Below, piece after piece: positions 1 to 6,358 of a DNA stretch of 6,358 bases (position 1 is its first letter; every line of letters begins with the position of its first letter). The DNA lies in the NCBI GenBank assembly GCA_947494865.1, contig CANMAT010000237.1, forward strand, positions 1-6,358. The letters run 5' to 3'. Source of the DNA: Deltaproteobacteria bacterium (lineage in GTDB: Bacteria; Myxococcota_A; Polyangia; Polyangiales; Ga0077539). Below the pieces are notes generated by a model, which saw nothing but the letters and a program-made list of their open reading frames with translations, was not told where the DNA came from and made no database searches. Made by a program: the position numbers and the translations under genes.

Positions 1-1684
1 CGGCCTCCTCGTCTTCGACCACGAGCACGGTCTCGGTGCCCTCGGGGCGGCTCGAGACCGCGCGGCGCACGACGTCGGCTTGCGCCTCGGAGGCCTCGGC
101 GGCGAGGTAGATCGCGAAGGTGGTGCCCGCGCCCGGTGCGCTGCGCACGGCGATGCCGCCGCCGCTCTGCTTGACGAAGCCGTAGACCATCGCGAGCCCG
201 AGGCCGGTGCCCTTGCCCAGGCCCTTCGTGGTGAAGAAGGGCTCGAAGATGCGCCCGAGGGTCTCATCGTCCATGCCCGCGCCGGAGTCGGCGACGGTGA
301 GCCGCACGAACCCGCCAGGCTGCACCCCGAGGAGGCGCGCCTCGTGGTCGTCGAGGTCGACGTTGGCCGTCTCGATGGTGAGGCGCCCACCGTCGGGCAT
401 CGCGTCGCGTGCGTTGACCGAGAGGTTCATGAGCACCTGCTCGATCTGCCCCGGGTCGGCGCGGGTGCGCGCGAGGTCGGCGCCGGCCGCGAACGCGAGC
501 TCGACGTCTTCGCCGATGAGCCGCCGGAGCATCGTCTCGATGCCCCCCACGAGGTGGTTGAGGTCGACCACCTCGGGCTGCAGCACCTGCTTGCGGCTGA
601 AGGCCAGCAGCTGCCGCGTGAGGGCGCCGGCGCGCTCGGTCGCCTTGCGAATCTCGGTGATGTCAGCGTAGAGCGGGTCTTCGGGGCGCAAGCCGCCGAG
701 GGCGAACTCCGCGTACGAGCCGATCACGCTCAAGAGGTTGTTGAAGTCGTGCGCGACGCCGCCCGCGAGGCGCCCGATGGCCTCCATCTTGAGCGCCATG
801 CGCAGCTGCTCCTCGGCCTCGCGCTGCGGCGTGAGGTCGACGAGCACGCCGCGCAGCCCCGCCACGCGGCCCTCTTCGAAAGCCGTGCGCGTCGACGAGC
901 GCACGTACCGGAGCTTGCCCCGGGCGTCGACGAGGCGAAACTCGTAGGGCTCGTTGTGACCGTCGAGCGCCCGCGCGAAGCGCCGCGCGGCCTCGTCGAC
1001 GTCGTCGGGGTGCACGAAGCGCAGGAGGCTCTCGCCGAGGAGCTGGTCGGGCGTGACGCCGAACTTCGCGATCGCCGCGCTCACGTACGAGAAGCGCCCA
1101 TCGGCCGTGGTGGCGAACACCGCGTCGTCGAGGTTCTCGACGAGGGTGCGGTAGCGCTCCTCGCTCTCGCGCAGGGCCTGCTCGCTGAGGGTGCGGTAGG
1201 TGATGTCGCGGCTCACGCCGATGAGCCCGCGCACCTCGCCGTCGGGGCCGTGGTACGGCGTCTTGAGCGTGTCGAAGAGGCGCCGCTCGCCGCTCTCGGT
1301 GGTGACCCACTCCTCGACGCGAAGGGCGACGCCCGTGGAGAGCACCTCGCGGTCCTCGGCGCGGTACTGCTCGGCGATCGCGGGCGTCGAGACGTAGTGG
1401 TCGGTCTCGCCGATGAGGGTGTGCTCGAGCCGACGCGACGACTGCTCGAAGGCCTTGTTGCACCCGAGGTAGCGCGACTCGCGGTCTTTGAAGAAGATGA
1501 GGTCGGGGATCGAGTCGATGAGGGCCCGCAGCAGCGCGCGCTCGCGCAGGAGGCCGCGCTCGGTCTCGCGCATCGCCATCTCCGTGTGCGCGTAGCCGCG
1601 CTCGGCGCGCAGCGCGCGGATCGTCTCTTGCGCATCGAGGAGCTGCTGCTTCAGCTCGTCGATCGAGGGAGGCTCGATGCTCAT
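1..1684 (-). CDS. PAS-PAS hybrid sensor histidine kinase, C-terminus cut by window edge
   Basis: A cytoplasmic sensor kinase that should autophosphorylate on a histidine and pass the phosphate to a fused receiver. The 561 visible residues begin with a coiled-coil-like stretch (about 1-55). A first PAS domain follows (about 52-165; SIPDLIFFKD near 58), then a second (about 173-288; FVHPDDV at 223-229). The HisKA dimerisation domain carries the H-box GGVAHDFNNLL with phospho-acceptor His312. The ATPase domain has an intact N-box (Asn420, Asn424), G1 (DSGAGM, 466-471), F-box (EPFFTTK, 481-487) and G2 (GTGLGLAMV, 492-500). At 553 VLVVEDEE opens a receiver domain; its phospho-acceptor Asp lies beyond the edge. 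No signal peptide or membrane helix is visible. The ATG at 1684 has only a weak upstream AGG, 9 nt away. It lies 43 bp behind the helical-protein gene on the same strand, so the two are probably co-transcribed. The ligand is unknown. The H-box is of the type common in PAS kinases with C-terminal receivers. Confidence 0.95.
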   Translation of the reverse strand, partial: MSIEPPSIDELKQQLLDAQETIRALRAERGYAHTEMAMRETERGLLRERALLRALIDSIPDLIFFKDRESRYLGCNKAFEQSSRRLEHTLIGETDHYVSTPAIAEQYRAEDREVLSTGVALRVEEWVTTESGERRLFDTLKTPYHGPDGEVRGLIGVSRDITYRTLSEQALRESEERYRTLVENLDDAVFATTADGRFSYVSAAIAKFGVTPDQLLGESLLRFVHPDDVDEAARRFARALDGHNEPYEFRLVDARGKLRYVRSSTRTAFEEGRVAGLRGVLVDLTPQREAEEQLRMALKMEAIGRLAGGVAHDFNNLLSVIGSYAEFALGGLRPEDPLYADITEIRKATERAGALTRQLLAFSRKQVLQPEVVDLNHLVGGIETMLRRLIGEDVELAFAAGADLARTRADPGQIEQVLMNLSVNARDAMPDGGRLTIETANVDLDDHEARLLGVQPGGFVRLTVADSGAGMDDETLGRIFEPFFTTKGLGKGTGLGLAMVYGFVKQSGGGIAVRSAPGAGTTFAIYLAAEASEAQADVVRRAVSSRPEGTETVLVVEDEEA

Positions 1685-1700
1685 TGCGGAGGACCTGTGC

Positions 1701-1715
1701 GCGGCGCTGCGCCGC
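1701..1715 (-). other. Short GC hairpin between two co-oriented genes
   Basis: A perfect 6-bp stem (1701-1706 with 1710-1715) encloses a 3-nt loop, in the 43-bp gap between the stop of the helical-protein gene and the start of the PAS-PAS kinase. On the minus strand it has no T-run after it, so it does not look like an intrinsic terminator. It could weakly attenuate readthrough, stabilise mRNA or be chance in such GC-rich DNA. Confidence 0.3.
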
Positions 1716-1727
1716 CTCGGAGGGGGG

Positions 1728-2846
1728 TCAGACCTGCGCCTCGATCGCCTCGGCGAGTCGAGGCAAGAGCTTGTCTTCGAAGAGCGTCTTTTGCGCGATG
1801 GCCCCCGCGAGCTTGCCCGCCTCGCGCGCCTCGAGGGTCGCGTCGCCGAGCAGCCGCTTCGACTTCGCGTCGCCGAGGCCCACCGCGTCGAGGCCGTGCG
1901 CGACGACCTCGGTCCACTGTGCGCGGTCTTTGAGGGCGCCGAGCTCCGCGATGAGCCAGCTCAGCGCGTAGAAGAGCGGCGCCGGGAGCCGCAGGGGCTC
2001 GGCGCGCCCGTCGCCCTTGGGGAGCGCGTTGAAGGGGTTGTTCACCACCGCGGGCGTGAGGTACCGCGCCCAGCCCTTGGGGGCCCTGGCGGCCGTGTCG
2101 AGCTGCACCGCGCCGTCGAGCGACGTGGCGTAGATGCTCAGCCACCGGAGCTTGCGCCGCAGCTCGTGGAGGCCGTGCTCGACGTCGTCGAGGTCGAGCG
2201 CGCGCACCGCCGCGTCGGTCGAGCGCACGCGGTCGAGGAAGAACTCCGCGATGCGGCGCGACTCCTTGCGCGGCGACGGCCACGACTCGTCCGCGAGGGC
2301 GCGCCCCATGCGGTGCACGCGCAGCCGCACGTCGCCCTCCGTAGGGAGGTATCGGTGGTCGACCCACGCGCGCGCCTCGAGCCAGCCCGCCATACGCCCG
2401 CAGGCGGCCTGGTGGTGATCCTCCGCGTGGCGGAGAAACTCGGGCGGGAGCCCCCAGGCGACGCTCTTCTCGCGCACGACCCACCAGAAGTCGACCTGGC
2501 CCGTCACGTCCTCGAGGATCTTCACGTCGCGAAGGATCTCGCCGAAGACATCCTCGTCGCCGCCGGTGCCACAGGCCACGCGCGCGAGCCCCTCGAGCAT
2601 GAAGAGGGGCGTGCGGATGTTGGCCTTGTAGAGCACCTGACCGCGCAGCGCGTCGGCGCCGCGCGCGTCGGCGGACGGGCGCGCCGCGAGGGCCGTACGC
2701 ACGCGCTCGAGCTGCGCACCGAAGCGCGCGAGGCCGCGCGGGAGACCGGGCGCCGCGGGGTCAAAGGGGAGGCCGTCGTGCACCGTTCTCGAAGCCTTCG
2801 GAGCAGAGGTCGGGGCGCGTCGCCGGGTCGAGGTTTTCGCGGTCAT
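1728..2846 (-). CDS. Hypothetical helical protein, faintly CHAD-like
   Basis: I do not recognise this 372-residue protein with confidence. It begins with a basic, low-complexity tail (about 1-22, MTAKTSTRRRAPTSAPKASR) that is probably disordered, and the rest reads as amphipathic helices without a signal peptide or clear membrane segment. Two stretches recall CHAD (conserved histidine alpha-helical) domains: LRDVKILEDVTGQVDFW (105-121) and HGLHELRRKLRW (224-235), which resembles the His-Leu-Arg helix of the second CHAD half. CHAD proteins are known to bind polyphosphate. The first-half basic helix is not clearly present, so the match is weak. A Trp/His-rich centre (WWVV at 121-124; HAEDHHQ at 140-146) and FYALSWLIAELGALKD (292-307) are also notable. 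The ATG at 2846 is chosen because AAAGGA lies 8 nt upstream; the frame stays open to 3170, but that extension would cross the intergenic region and the divergent kinase start. It is the first gene of a probable unit with the PAS-PAS kinase, so a signalling-partner role is possible but unproven. Confidence 0.85.
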   Translation of the reverse strand: MTAKTSTRRRAPTSAPKASRTVHDGLPFDPAAPGLPRGLARFGAQLERVRTALAARPSADARGADALRGQVLYKANIRTPLFMLEGLARVACGTGGDEDVFGEILRDVKILEDVTGQVDFWWVVREKSVAWGLPPEFLRHAEDHHQAACGRMAGWLEARAWVDHRYLPTEGDVRLRVHRMGRALADESWPSPRKESRRIAEFFLDRVRSTDAAVRALDLDDVEHGLHELRRKLRWLSIYATSLDGAVQLDTAARAPKGWARYLTPAVVNNPFNALPKGDGRAEPLRLPAPLFYALSWLIAELGALKDRAQWTEVVAHGLDAVGLGDAKSKRLLGDATLEAREAGKLAGAIAQKTLFEDKLLPRLAEAIEAQV

Positions 2847-2854
2847 CGCAGACG

Positions 2855-2860
2855 TCCTTT
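2855..2860 (-). promoter_or_regulatory. Ribosome binding site of the helical-protein gene
   Basis: AAAGGA on the minus strand, 8 nt before the ATG at 2846. It decides between this start and longer in-frame extensions reaching back to 3170, which have no reason to be used. Confidence 0.7.
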
Positions 2861-2975
2861 CGCGGCGCCCCCGCTTTATGACTGGGGTGTCACCGTCGTA
2901 TCGGAATCCTAGAACGAACGCACTCTGAGCGGCACACACATCACGCGAAACATGACTTCGCCCGGTATGCCTGTT

Positions 2976-2980
2976 AGGGA
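2976..2980 (+). promoter_or_regulatory. Ribosome binding site of the PAS-GAF-PAS kinase
   Basis: AGGGA lies 8 nt before the ATG at 2989, the same spacing as for the divergent gene. It supports 2989 rather than the nearby out-of-frame ATG at 2952. Confidence 0.65.
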
Positions 2981-2988
2981 CTTTACCT

Positions 2989-5403
2989 ATGCTCCAGCGC
3001 ACCACGACGGAATCGGCGGTGCGGCTGCACACCCTTCTCGAGACGCTCCCCGACGCGGTGGTTTTTCTCGACCGCGACGGCGTGTACATCGACGCCAACG
3101 AGGCCTTCTTTCGCCTGGTCGGCGCGCCCCGCGACGAGGTGCTCGGGGGCACGGCGGAGCGCTTCGCCATCCCGGAGTTCGCCGTGGATTTTCACGCGCG
3201 AGACGGCGCGGTGCCCGCTTCGCGAAGCCCTGCGCGCTTCGAAGTGTGGACGGCCGCGCGAGGCCTCCTGGCGCCGGTGCTCCTCGAGGTGACGAAGACC
3301 CCCGTGGGGCCCGCCGACGGCGAGCCCATCGGTCTGCTGATGGTGCTCCGTGACATCACCGCCGCCCGCACGACAGCGGTCGTCGCGCGGACCGAGAGCG
3401 ACCTCGCCCGGGTGATCACCCGGCAGGCGTCGCGCGATGACCTCCTCGCGGCCATTCTCGACATCGCGCTGGCGCTCCCGGGCCTCGAGGGCGGTGGCGT
3501 CTACGATCGTCACGCCGACGGCGCCTACGGCCTCGTGCACCACCGCGGCCTCTCGCTCGAGTTCATCGCGGGGGTGTCGTCGGTGTCCGCCGAGGGCCCG
3601 CAGGCCACGCTCCTCGCGATCGGGCGCACGGCCGTGTCGTTCGACGCTCCGCCCCGCTTCGTGCACGCGCCGATGCTCGTCGAGAGCCCCTACGCGCTCC
3701 GCGAGGGGCTGCGCTGCGCCGTGGTGCTCCCCGTCGTGGTCGACGGCGTGACGGTGGCGTGCCTCAACCTCGCGGGCCGCAAGGTAGACCGCCTCTCGCT
3801 CGACGTGCTCACGGCCCTCGAGGCCCTGCACCTTCACTTCAGCCACGCCCTGTGGCGCCTCGAGGTGGAGCGCCGCGCGGCCCTCGCCCGCACCAATTTC
3901 GAGCGCCTCTTCGACACGGTGCAAGACTTCGTGTTCGTGCTCGACGACGCCGGCGCCATCTTGCACCACAACCGCGCCGTCAACGAGGCGCTGGGGTACG
4001 CGCGCGGCGAGCTCATCGGCCGCTCGATCGGCGACGTGCACCCCGCGGACACCCGCGAAGAGCTCGGCCGCCTCTTCGCCGAGGTCGTCGCGAACAGTCG
4101 CCAGTCGTGCCGGCTCCCACTGCGCGCGAGGGACGGGCGCGTCGTGCCCGTCGAGACCCACGCGGTGCGCGGCGAGTGGGACGGCCACGCCGCCGTGCTG
4201 TGCATCAGCCGCGACGTGACCCAGCAGCGCGAGGCCGAGCAGGCGCTGCTGCGCGCGAAGGCCGCCGCCGACGCCGCGAGCGCTGCCAAGAGCGAGTTTC
4301 TGGCGAACATGAGCCACGAGATTCGCACGCCGATGAACGCCGTGATCGGGCTCACGCAGCTCGCGCTCGACATGCCCCTCGAGCCCGAGCCGCGCGCGTA
4401 CGTCGGCAAGGCGCACGGCGCCGCCGTGTCGCTCCTGGGCGTTTTGAACGACGTGCTCGACTTCTCGAAGATCGAGGCGCGCAAGGTCGAGTTCGAGTGC
4501 ATTCCGTTGAGCCTCGACGAGGTGTTCGCGCGCGTGCGCGGCCTCGTCGAGCTGCGGGCGAGCGAGAAGGGCCTCTTGCTCACGGTCTCGGTGGCCCCGG
4601 ACCTGCCGCCGGGCCTCCGCGGCGACCCGCTGCGCCTCGCGCAGGTGCTCACCAACCTCGCGGGCAACAGCGTGAAGTTCTCAGACCGCGGCGCGGTGCG
4701 CGTGAGCGCCGCGCGCGCAGGCCTCGACGGCGAGCGGGTGCGCGTGCGCTTCGAAGTGAGCGACGAGGGCGTGGGCCTCGACGCCGCGCAGCGCGCGATG
4801 ATCTTCGAGCCCTTCAGGCAAGGCGACGGGAGCATGACCCGCCGCTTCGGCGGCACGGGCCTCGGGCTCGCGATCAGCCGACAGTTCGTCGCCATGATGG
4901 GCGGCGCCCTCGACGTCGAGAGCGAGCCGGGGCGCGGCAGCCGCTTCTTCTTCGAACTCTCGTTCGAAGCCTGCGAGGCGCCCGACCGCCACTGGCCCAG
5001 CGCGCCGACGGCCGCGCCGCCGAGGCTCGTCGGGCTCGAGGTGCTCGTGGTCGAAGACAACCCGCTCAACCAGCTCGTGGCGATGAGCGTGCTCGCGCGC
5101 AGCAAGCTGCGCCCCACGCTGGCCCGTGACGGCGCCGAGGCCCTGCACATTCTCGCCGAGCGCCCCGCGGCCTTCGGCGCCGTGCTCATGGACCTCCAGA
5201 TGCCCGTGCTCGACGGCCTCTCGGCCACGCGGCTGATCCGCGCAGACCGGCGCTACGACGCGCTGCCCATCATCGCGGTGACGGCCCACGCCTTCGCAGA
5301 AGACCGCGAGCGCTGCCTCAGCGCGGGCATGCAAGATTACCTCAGCAAGCCCTTCGAACTCGGGCGGCTCTTTCGCACCCTCGAGACGTGGTGCCCCCGC
5401 TGA
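2989..5403 (+). CDS. PAS-GAF-PAS hybrid sensor histidine kinase with C-terminal receiver
   Basis: An 804-residue cytoplasmic hybrid kinase. Domains in order: PAS (about 10-127; LPDAVVFLDRDG at 20-31, ending LRDITAAR); GAF (about 136-295; VVLPVVVDGVTVACLNLAG at 245-263); second PAS (about 303-412; VFVLDDAG at 315-322, ending ISRDVTQQREAE); a short Ala-rich coiled coil (417-435); HisKA with H-box SHEIRTPMN and phospho-acceptor His443; ATPase domain with N-box (Asn556, Asn560), G1 (DEGVGL, 592-597), F-box (IFEPFRQGD, 605-613) and G2 (GGTGLGLAIS, 621-630); receiver (about 683-800) with acidic pair Glu689/Asp690, phospho-acceptor Asp735 in LMDLQMPVLDG, Thr765 and Lys787 (SKPF). All catalytic boxes look intact. 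The kinase core resembles the BarA/EvgS-type hybrid family, but there are no membrane helices and no Hpt domain, so phosphate must go to a separate Hpt or the receiver must act by itself. It is transcribed divergently from the other kinase unit and converges on the membrane-protein gene. The signals sensed by PAS and GAF cannot be read from sequence. Confidence 0.97.
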   Translation: MLQRTTTESAVRLHTLLETLPDAVVFLDRDGVYIDANEAFFRLVGAPRDEVLGGTAERFAIPEFAVDFHARDGAVPASRSPARFEVWTAARGLLAPVLLEVTKTPVGPADGEPIGLLMVLRDITAARTTAVVARTESDLARVITRQASRDDLLAAILDIALALPGLEGGGVYDRHADGAYGLVHHRGLSLEFIAGVSSVSAEGPQATLLAIGRTAVSFDAPPRFVHAPMLVESPYALREGLRCAVVLPVVVDGVTVACLNLAGRKVDRLSLDVLTALEALHLHFSHALWRLEVERRAALARTNFERLFDTVQDFVFVLDDAGAILHHNRAVNEALGYARGELIGRSIGDVHPADTREELGRLFAEVVANSRQSCRLPLRARDGRVVPVETHAVRGEWDGHAAVLCISRDVTQQREAEQALLRAKAAADAASAAKSEFLANMSHEIRTPMNAVIGLTQLALDMPLEPEPRAYVGKAHGAAVSLLGVLNDVLDFSKIEARKVEFECIPLSLDEVFARVRGLVELRASEKGLLLTVSVAPDLPPGLRGDPLRLAQVLTNLAGNSVKFSDRGAVRVSAARAGLDGERVRVRFEVSDEGVGLDAAQRAMIFEPFRQGDGSMTRRFGGTGLGLAISRQFVAMMGGALDVESEPGRGSRFFFELSFEACEAPDRHWPSAPTAAPPRLVGLEVLVVEDNPLNQLVAMSVLARSKLRPTLARDGAEALHILAERPAAFGAVLMDLQMPVLDGLSATRLIRADRRYDALPIIAVTAHAFAEDRERCLSAGMQDYLSKPFELGRLFRTLETWCPR

Positions 5404-5415
5404 GCGGGGTCAGCG
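5395..5415. terminator. Overlapping inverted repeats at convergent stop codons
   Basis: Two convergent genes end here, with stops at 5401-5403 (+) and 5412-5410 (-). CCCCGC (5395-5400) can pair with GCGGGG (5404-5409) around a loop made of the plus-strand TGA. Alternatively CGCTGA (5398-5403) can pair with TCAGCG (5410-5415) around a 6-nt loop. The two stems exclude each other. Neither strand has a T-run, so this is at best a weak bidirectional or Rho-assisted terminator. Confidence 0.35.
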
Positions 5416-5979
5416 CTCGTCGACGGGCTTCCACCCGTGGGCGCGCAGAAAGACCCGCAGCTTGCCGAAGGTTGCCATCGCCTCGTCGTAGTGGCCCGCC
5501 GCGGCCGTGAGGCGCGCGACGCGCCCGTCGTCGAGGCGCGCGGCGATGCGGGCGACGCGCACGTCGCCGCTCACCCGCGTGCTGGGCATCGGGTCGCCGA
5601 CGGCCTGGTGGTAGGTCACCCGCTTGATCTCGTTGCTGTCGACCTCGACGTTCTGCAGCGCCGCGAGGGGCGTCTGGAGCACCACCGCGCCGTGGTAGCG
5701 CACGGTGAGCCCCGCCTCGTCGACGTTGGCCTCGAGCGTCACGGGGCGGCGCTGCTGCGACCGCAGGGCGATGTAGGCCACGGCGGCCGCGAAGCCGAGC
5801 ACGCCCGCGGGCCACCAGAGCGCGCCCAGCAGCACCGTGACGAACGCGCCCGTGGCGGCGAGCTGATAGACCGCCCACGAGTCGCCTGCCTTCTCGGCGT
5901 CGGCCCACGGGCGCTCGAACGACGCGGGCGGCGCGGCGCGTACGGGCGGCGCGACCTCTCGATAGGGGGCCTGGCTCAC
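5410..5979 (-). CDS. Hypothetical two-helix membrane protein, possibly with PH-like C-terminal domain
   Basis: A 189-residue protein I cannot assign to a named family. A Pro/Ala-rich N-terminal cytoplasmic tail (about 1-35) is followed by two hydrophobic helices close together (about 38-54 and 56-72; AFVTVLLGALWWPAGVLGF at 45-63), which would form a membrane hairpin. The remainder (about 78-189) alternates short beta-strand-like stretches, for example LTVRYHGAVVLQTPLAALQN (91-110) and VARIAARLDDGRVARLTAAA (142-161), and ends in an amphipathic helix. This layout recalls bacterial PH-like domains behind a membrane hairpin, which is an inference from pattern only. The chosen start is the GTG at 5979, whose GTGA overlaps the TGA of the upstream Mpo1-like gene, giving a classic translational coupling. 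An upstream extension of this frame runs entirely through that gene and is a shadow. It converges with the PAS-GAF-PAS kinase, 6 bp stop to stop. Confidence 0.85.
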   Translation of the reverse strand: MSQAPYREVAPPVRAAPPASFERPWADAEKAGDSWAVYQLAATGAFVTVLLGALWWPAGVLGFAAAVAYIALRSQQRRPVTLEANVDEAGLTVRYHGAVVLQTPLAALQNVEVDSNEIKRVTYHQAVGDPMPSTRVSGDVRVARIAARLDDGRVARLTAAAGHYDEAMATFGKLRVFLRAHGWKPVDER

Positions 5980-6320
5980 GGCGCCTCGCGCCACGCGCGC
6001 ACGAACGCGCCGCTCAGCATGTACCGGGGAAAGGTCACCCACTGCTCGACCACGATGCGCGCGACCGCGTCGAGCGGGCCCTCGAACGCGATGGGCCTCT
6101 CGGCCTCGCGCGCGTGCCCCCTCCCCTGCGCGCTCACCGCGAAGCCGCAGAGCGCGAGGCCCGAGACCGCGAAGGCCCACGACGTGAGCGGCGCCATCAA
6201 CACCGTGAGCGTGCCCGCGTGAAACAGCGGCACCGTGAGCGCGTGCACGAAGAGGTTCTGCTTGTCGCGGTGGTTGCGCGTGTAGTGGGCCCACTGCCAC
6301 GCGACGAGGTCGGGTCTCAT
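5976..6320 (-). CDS. Mpo1-like (DUF962) family membrane protein
   Basis: A 114-residue protein with the spacing pattern of the Mpo1-like/DUF962 family: Tyr13-x3-His17-x4-Asn22-x3-His26-x4-Pro31, followed by two hydrophobic helices (about 27-45 and 48-64) and then Gly68-His69-x2-Glu72-x2-Arg75-Pro76, which matches the family's GH..E..P motif. Yeast Mpo1 is an iron(II)-dependent dioxygenase that shortens 2-hydroxy fatty acids, using conserved histidines; whether bacterial members do the same is uncertain. The usual GIP after the second histidine reads TVP here. At 114 residues it is at the short end for the family but appears complete. The ATG at 6320 has AAGGAGG only 2 nt upstream, and no other ATG, GTG or TTG is available in frame between it and the window edge. 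It overlaps the downstream membrane-protein gene by 4 bp, so the two are probably one operon. Family assignment is by motif memory, without a search. Confidence 0.75.
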   Translation of the reverse strand: MRPDLVAWQWAHYTRNHRDKQNLFVHALTVPLFHAGTLTVLMAPLTSWAFAVSGLALCGFAVSAQGRGHAREAERPIAFEGPLDAVARIVVEQWVTFPRYMLSGAFVRAWREAP

Positions 6321-6358
6321 GGCCTCCTTCGTACCGCAAAACTCTCCCCGTCGGGCGC
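6321..6358 (-). promoter_or_regulatory. Leader of the Mpo1-like gene with close-set Shine-Dalgarno
   Basis: The 38 bp to the right edge are non-coding leader, slightly richer in A/T (AGTTTTGCGG on the minus strand). AAGGAGG (6323-6329) is a near-perfect anti-16S match but sits just 2 nt from the ATG, which is unusually tight. The promoter itself probably lies outside the window. Confidence 0.5.

Larger units (their letters stand above)
2847..2988. promoter_or_regulatory. Divergent intergenic region, probable back-to-back promoters
   Basis: These 142 bp separate two divergently read genes and are visibly richer in A/T than the surrounding coding DNA. They must hold the promoters, or at least the leaders, of both the helical-protein/PAS-PAS kinase unit and the PAS-GAF-PAS kinase. 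I could not pick convincing -35/-10 pairs or a -24/-12 sigma-54 site. CATAAAG, on the minus strand near 2874-2880, is the most -10-like stretch for the leftward unit. A small odd palindrome, GGTGTCACC at 2886-2894, could be an operator half-site pair, but 4-bp arms are expected by chance. Confidence 0.5.

Noticed and set aside
80..1933. A 617-codon plus-strand open frame opposite the PAS-PAS kinase
   Set aside because: It lies antisense to a kinase with clear domains; its translation is low-complexity Arg/Ala/Glu/Val/Leu-rich sequence without motifs, as expected for an antisense frame in GC-rich DNA.
1677..2912. A 411-codon plus-strand open frame opposite the helical-protein gene
   Set aside because: The minus-strand frame has a good Shine-Dalgarno and ordinary protein composition with Trp, Phe, Tyr and Lys spread through it; the plus-strand translation is Arg/Glu/Ala/Val-rich without any recognisable motif.
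2847..3170. N-terminal extension of the helical protein by 108 codons
   Set aside because: The frame is open, but the extension crosses the intergenic region and the divergent kinase start, has no good ribosome site, and reads as Arg/Ser-rich antisense sequence.
3759..5129. A 456-codon plus-strand frame overlapping the kinase in another phase
   Set aside because: It is an extremely Arg/Ala/Gly/Pro-rich frameshifted reading of the kinase; no break in the kinase frame suggests a real frameshift.
2983..5228. Long minus-strand open frames (477 and 464 codons) opposite the PAS-GAF-PAS kinase
   Set aside because: The plus-strand frame carries complete PAS, GAF, HisKA, ATPase and receiver motifs; the opposing frames have none.
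5437..6222. A 261-codon plus-strand frame opposite the two right-hand genes
   Set aside because: It conflicts with two coupled minus-strand genes that have membrane helices and family motifs, and it has no recognisable domain.
1..6358. CRISPR arrays, tRNA/rRNA genes, insertion sequences, attachment sites, toxin-antitoxin or defence genes
   Set aside because: No regularly spaced repeats, cloverleaf-like segments, transposase motifs or nuclease/toxin motifs were seen by eye on either strand.

Overview
The window is about 6.4 kb of very GC-rich, tightly packed bacterial chromosome. It holds five protein genes, one of them cut by the left edge, and almost no spare DNA. The strong G/C bias at codon third positions, the two large membrane-free hybrid histidine kinases side by side, and the unknown proteins between them suggest a Myxococcota-type (deltaproteobacterial) genome. 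That assignment is an inference from style; there is no rRNA or marker gene here to confirm it.

Layout. Left block, minus strand, read right to left: a 372-residue protein of unknown function, rich in predicted helix and with a faint CHAD-like motif (2846 to 1728), then after 43 bp a PAS-PAS hybrid histidine kinase (1684 to the left edge, where its receiver domain is just beginning). A 142-bp divergent intergenic region (2847-2988) separates this block from a plus-strand hybrid kinase with the order PAS-GAF-PAS-HisKA-HATPase-receiver (2989-5403). Right block, minus strand: a short Mpo1-like (DUF962) membrane protein (6320 to 5976) overlaps by 4 bp a two-helix membrane protein with a probable small beta-rich C-terminal domain (5979 to 5410). 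The latter converges on the plus-strand kinase with 6 bp between the stop codons.

How the genes may work together. The two kinases lack transmembrane segments, so they probably sense cytoplasmic cues through PAS and GAF domains. Each passes phosphate from a conserved His to its own receiver Asp. No Hpt protein, DNA-binding response regulator or other output domain is visible, so any phosphorelay must continue outside the window. The helical protein shares a probable transcript with the left kinase and could be a partner of it, but nothing in its sequence proves this. The right-hand pair looks translationally coupled and membrane-associated, perhaps linked to lipid metabolism, and is not obviously connected to the signalling genes.

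I found no tRNA, rRNA, CRISPR array, insertion sequence or phage gene, and no compelling new system. The least explained parts are the helical protein and the Mpo1-like/membrane-protein pair.
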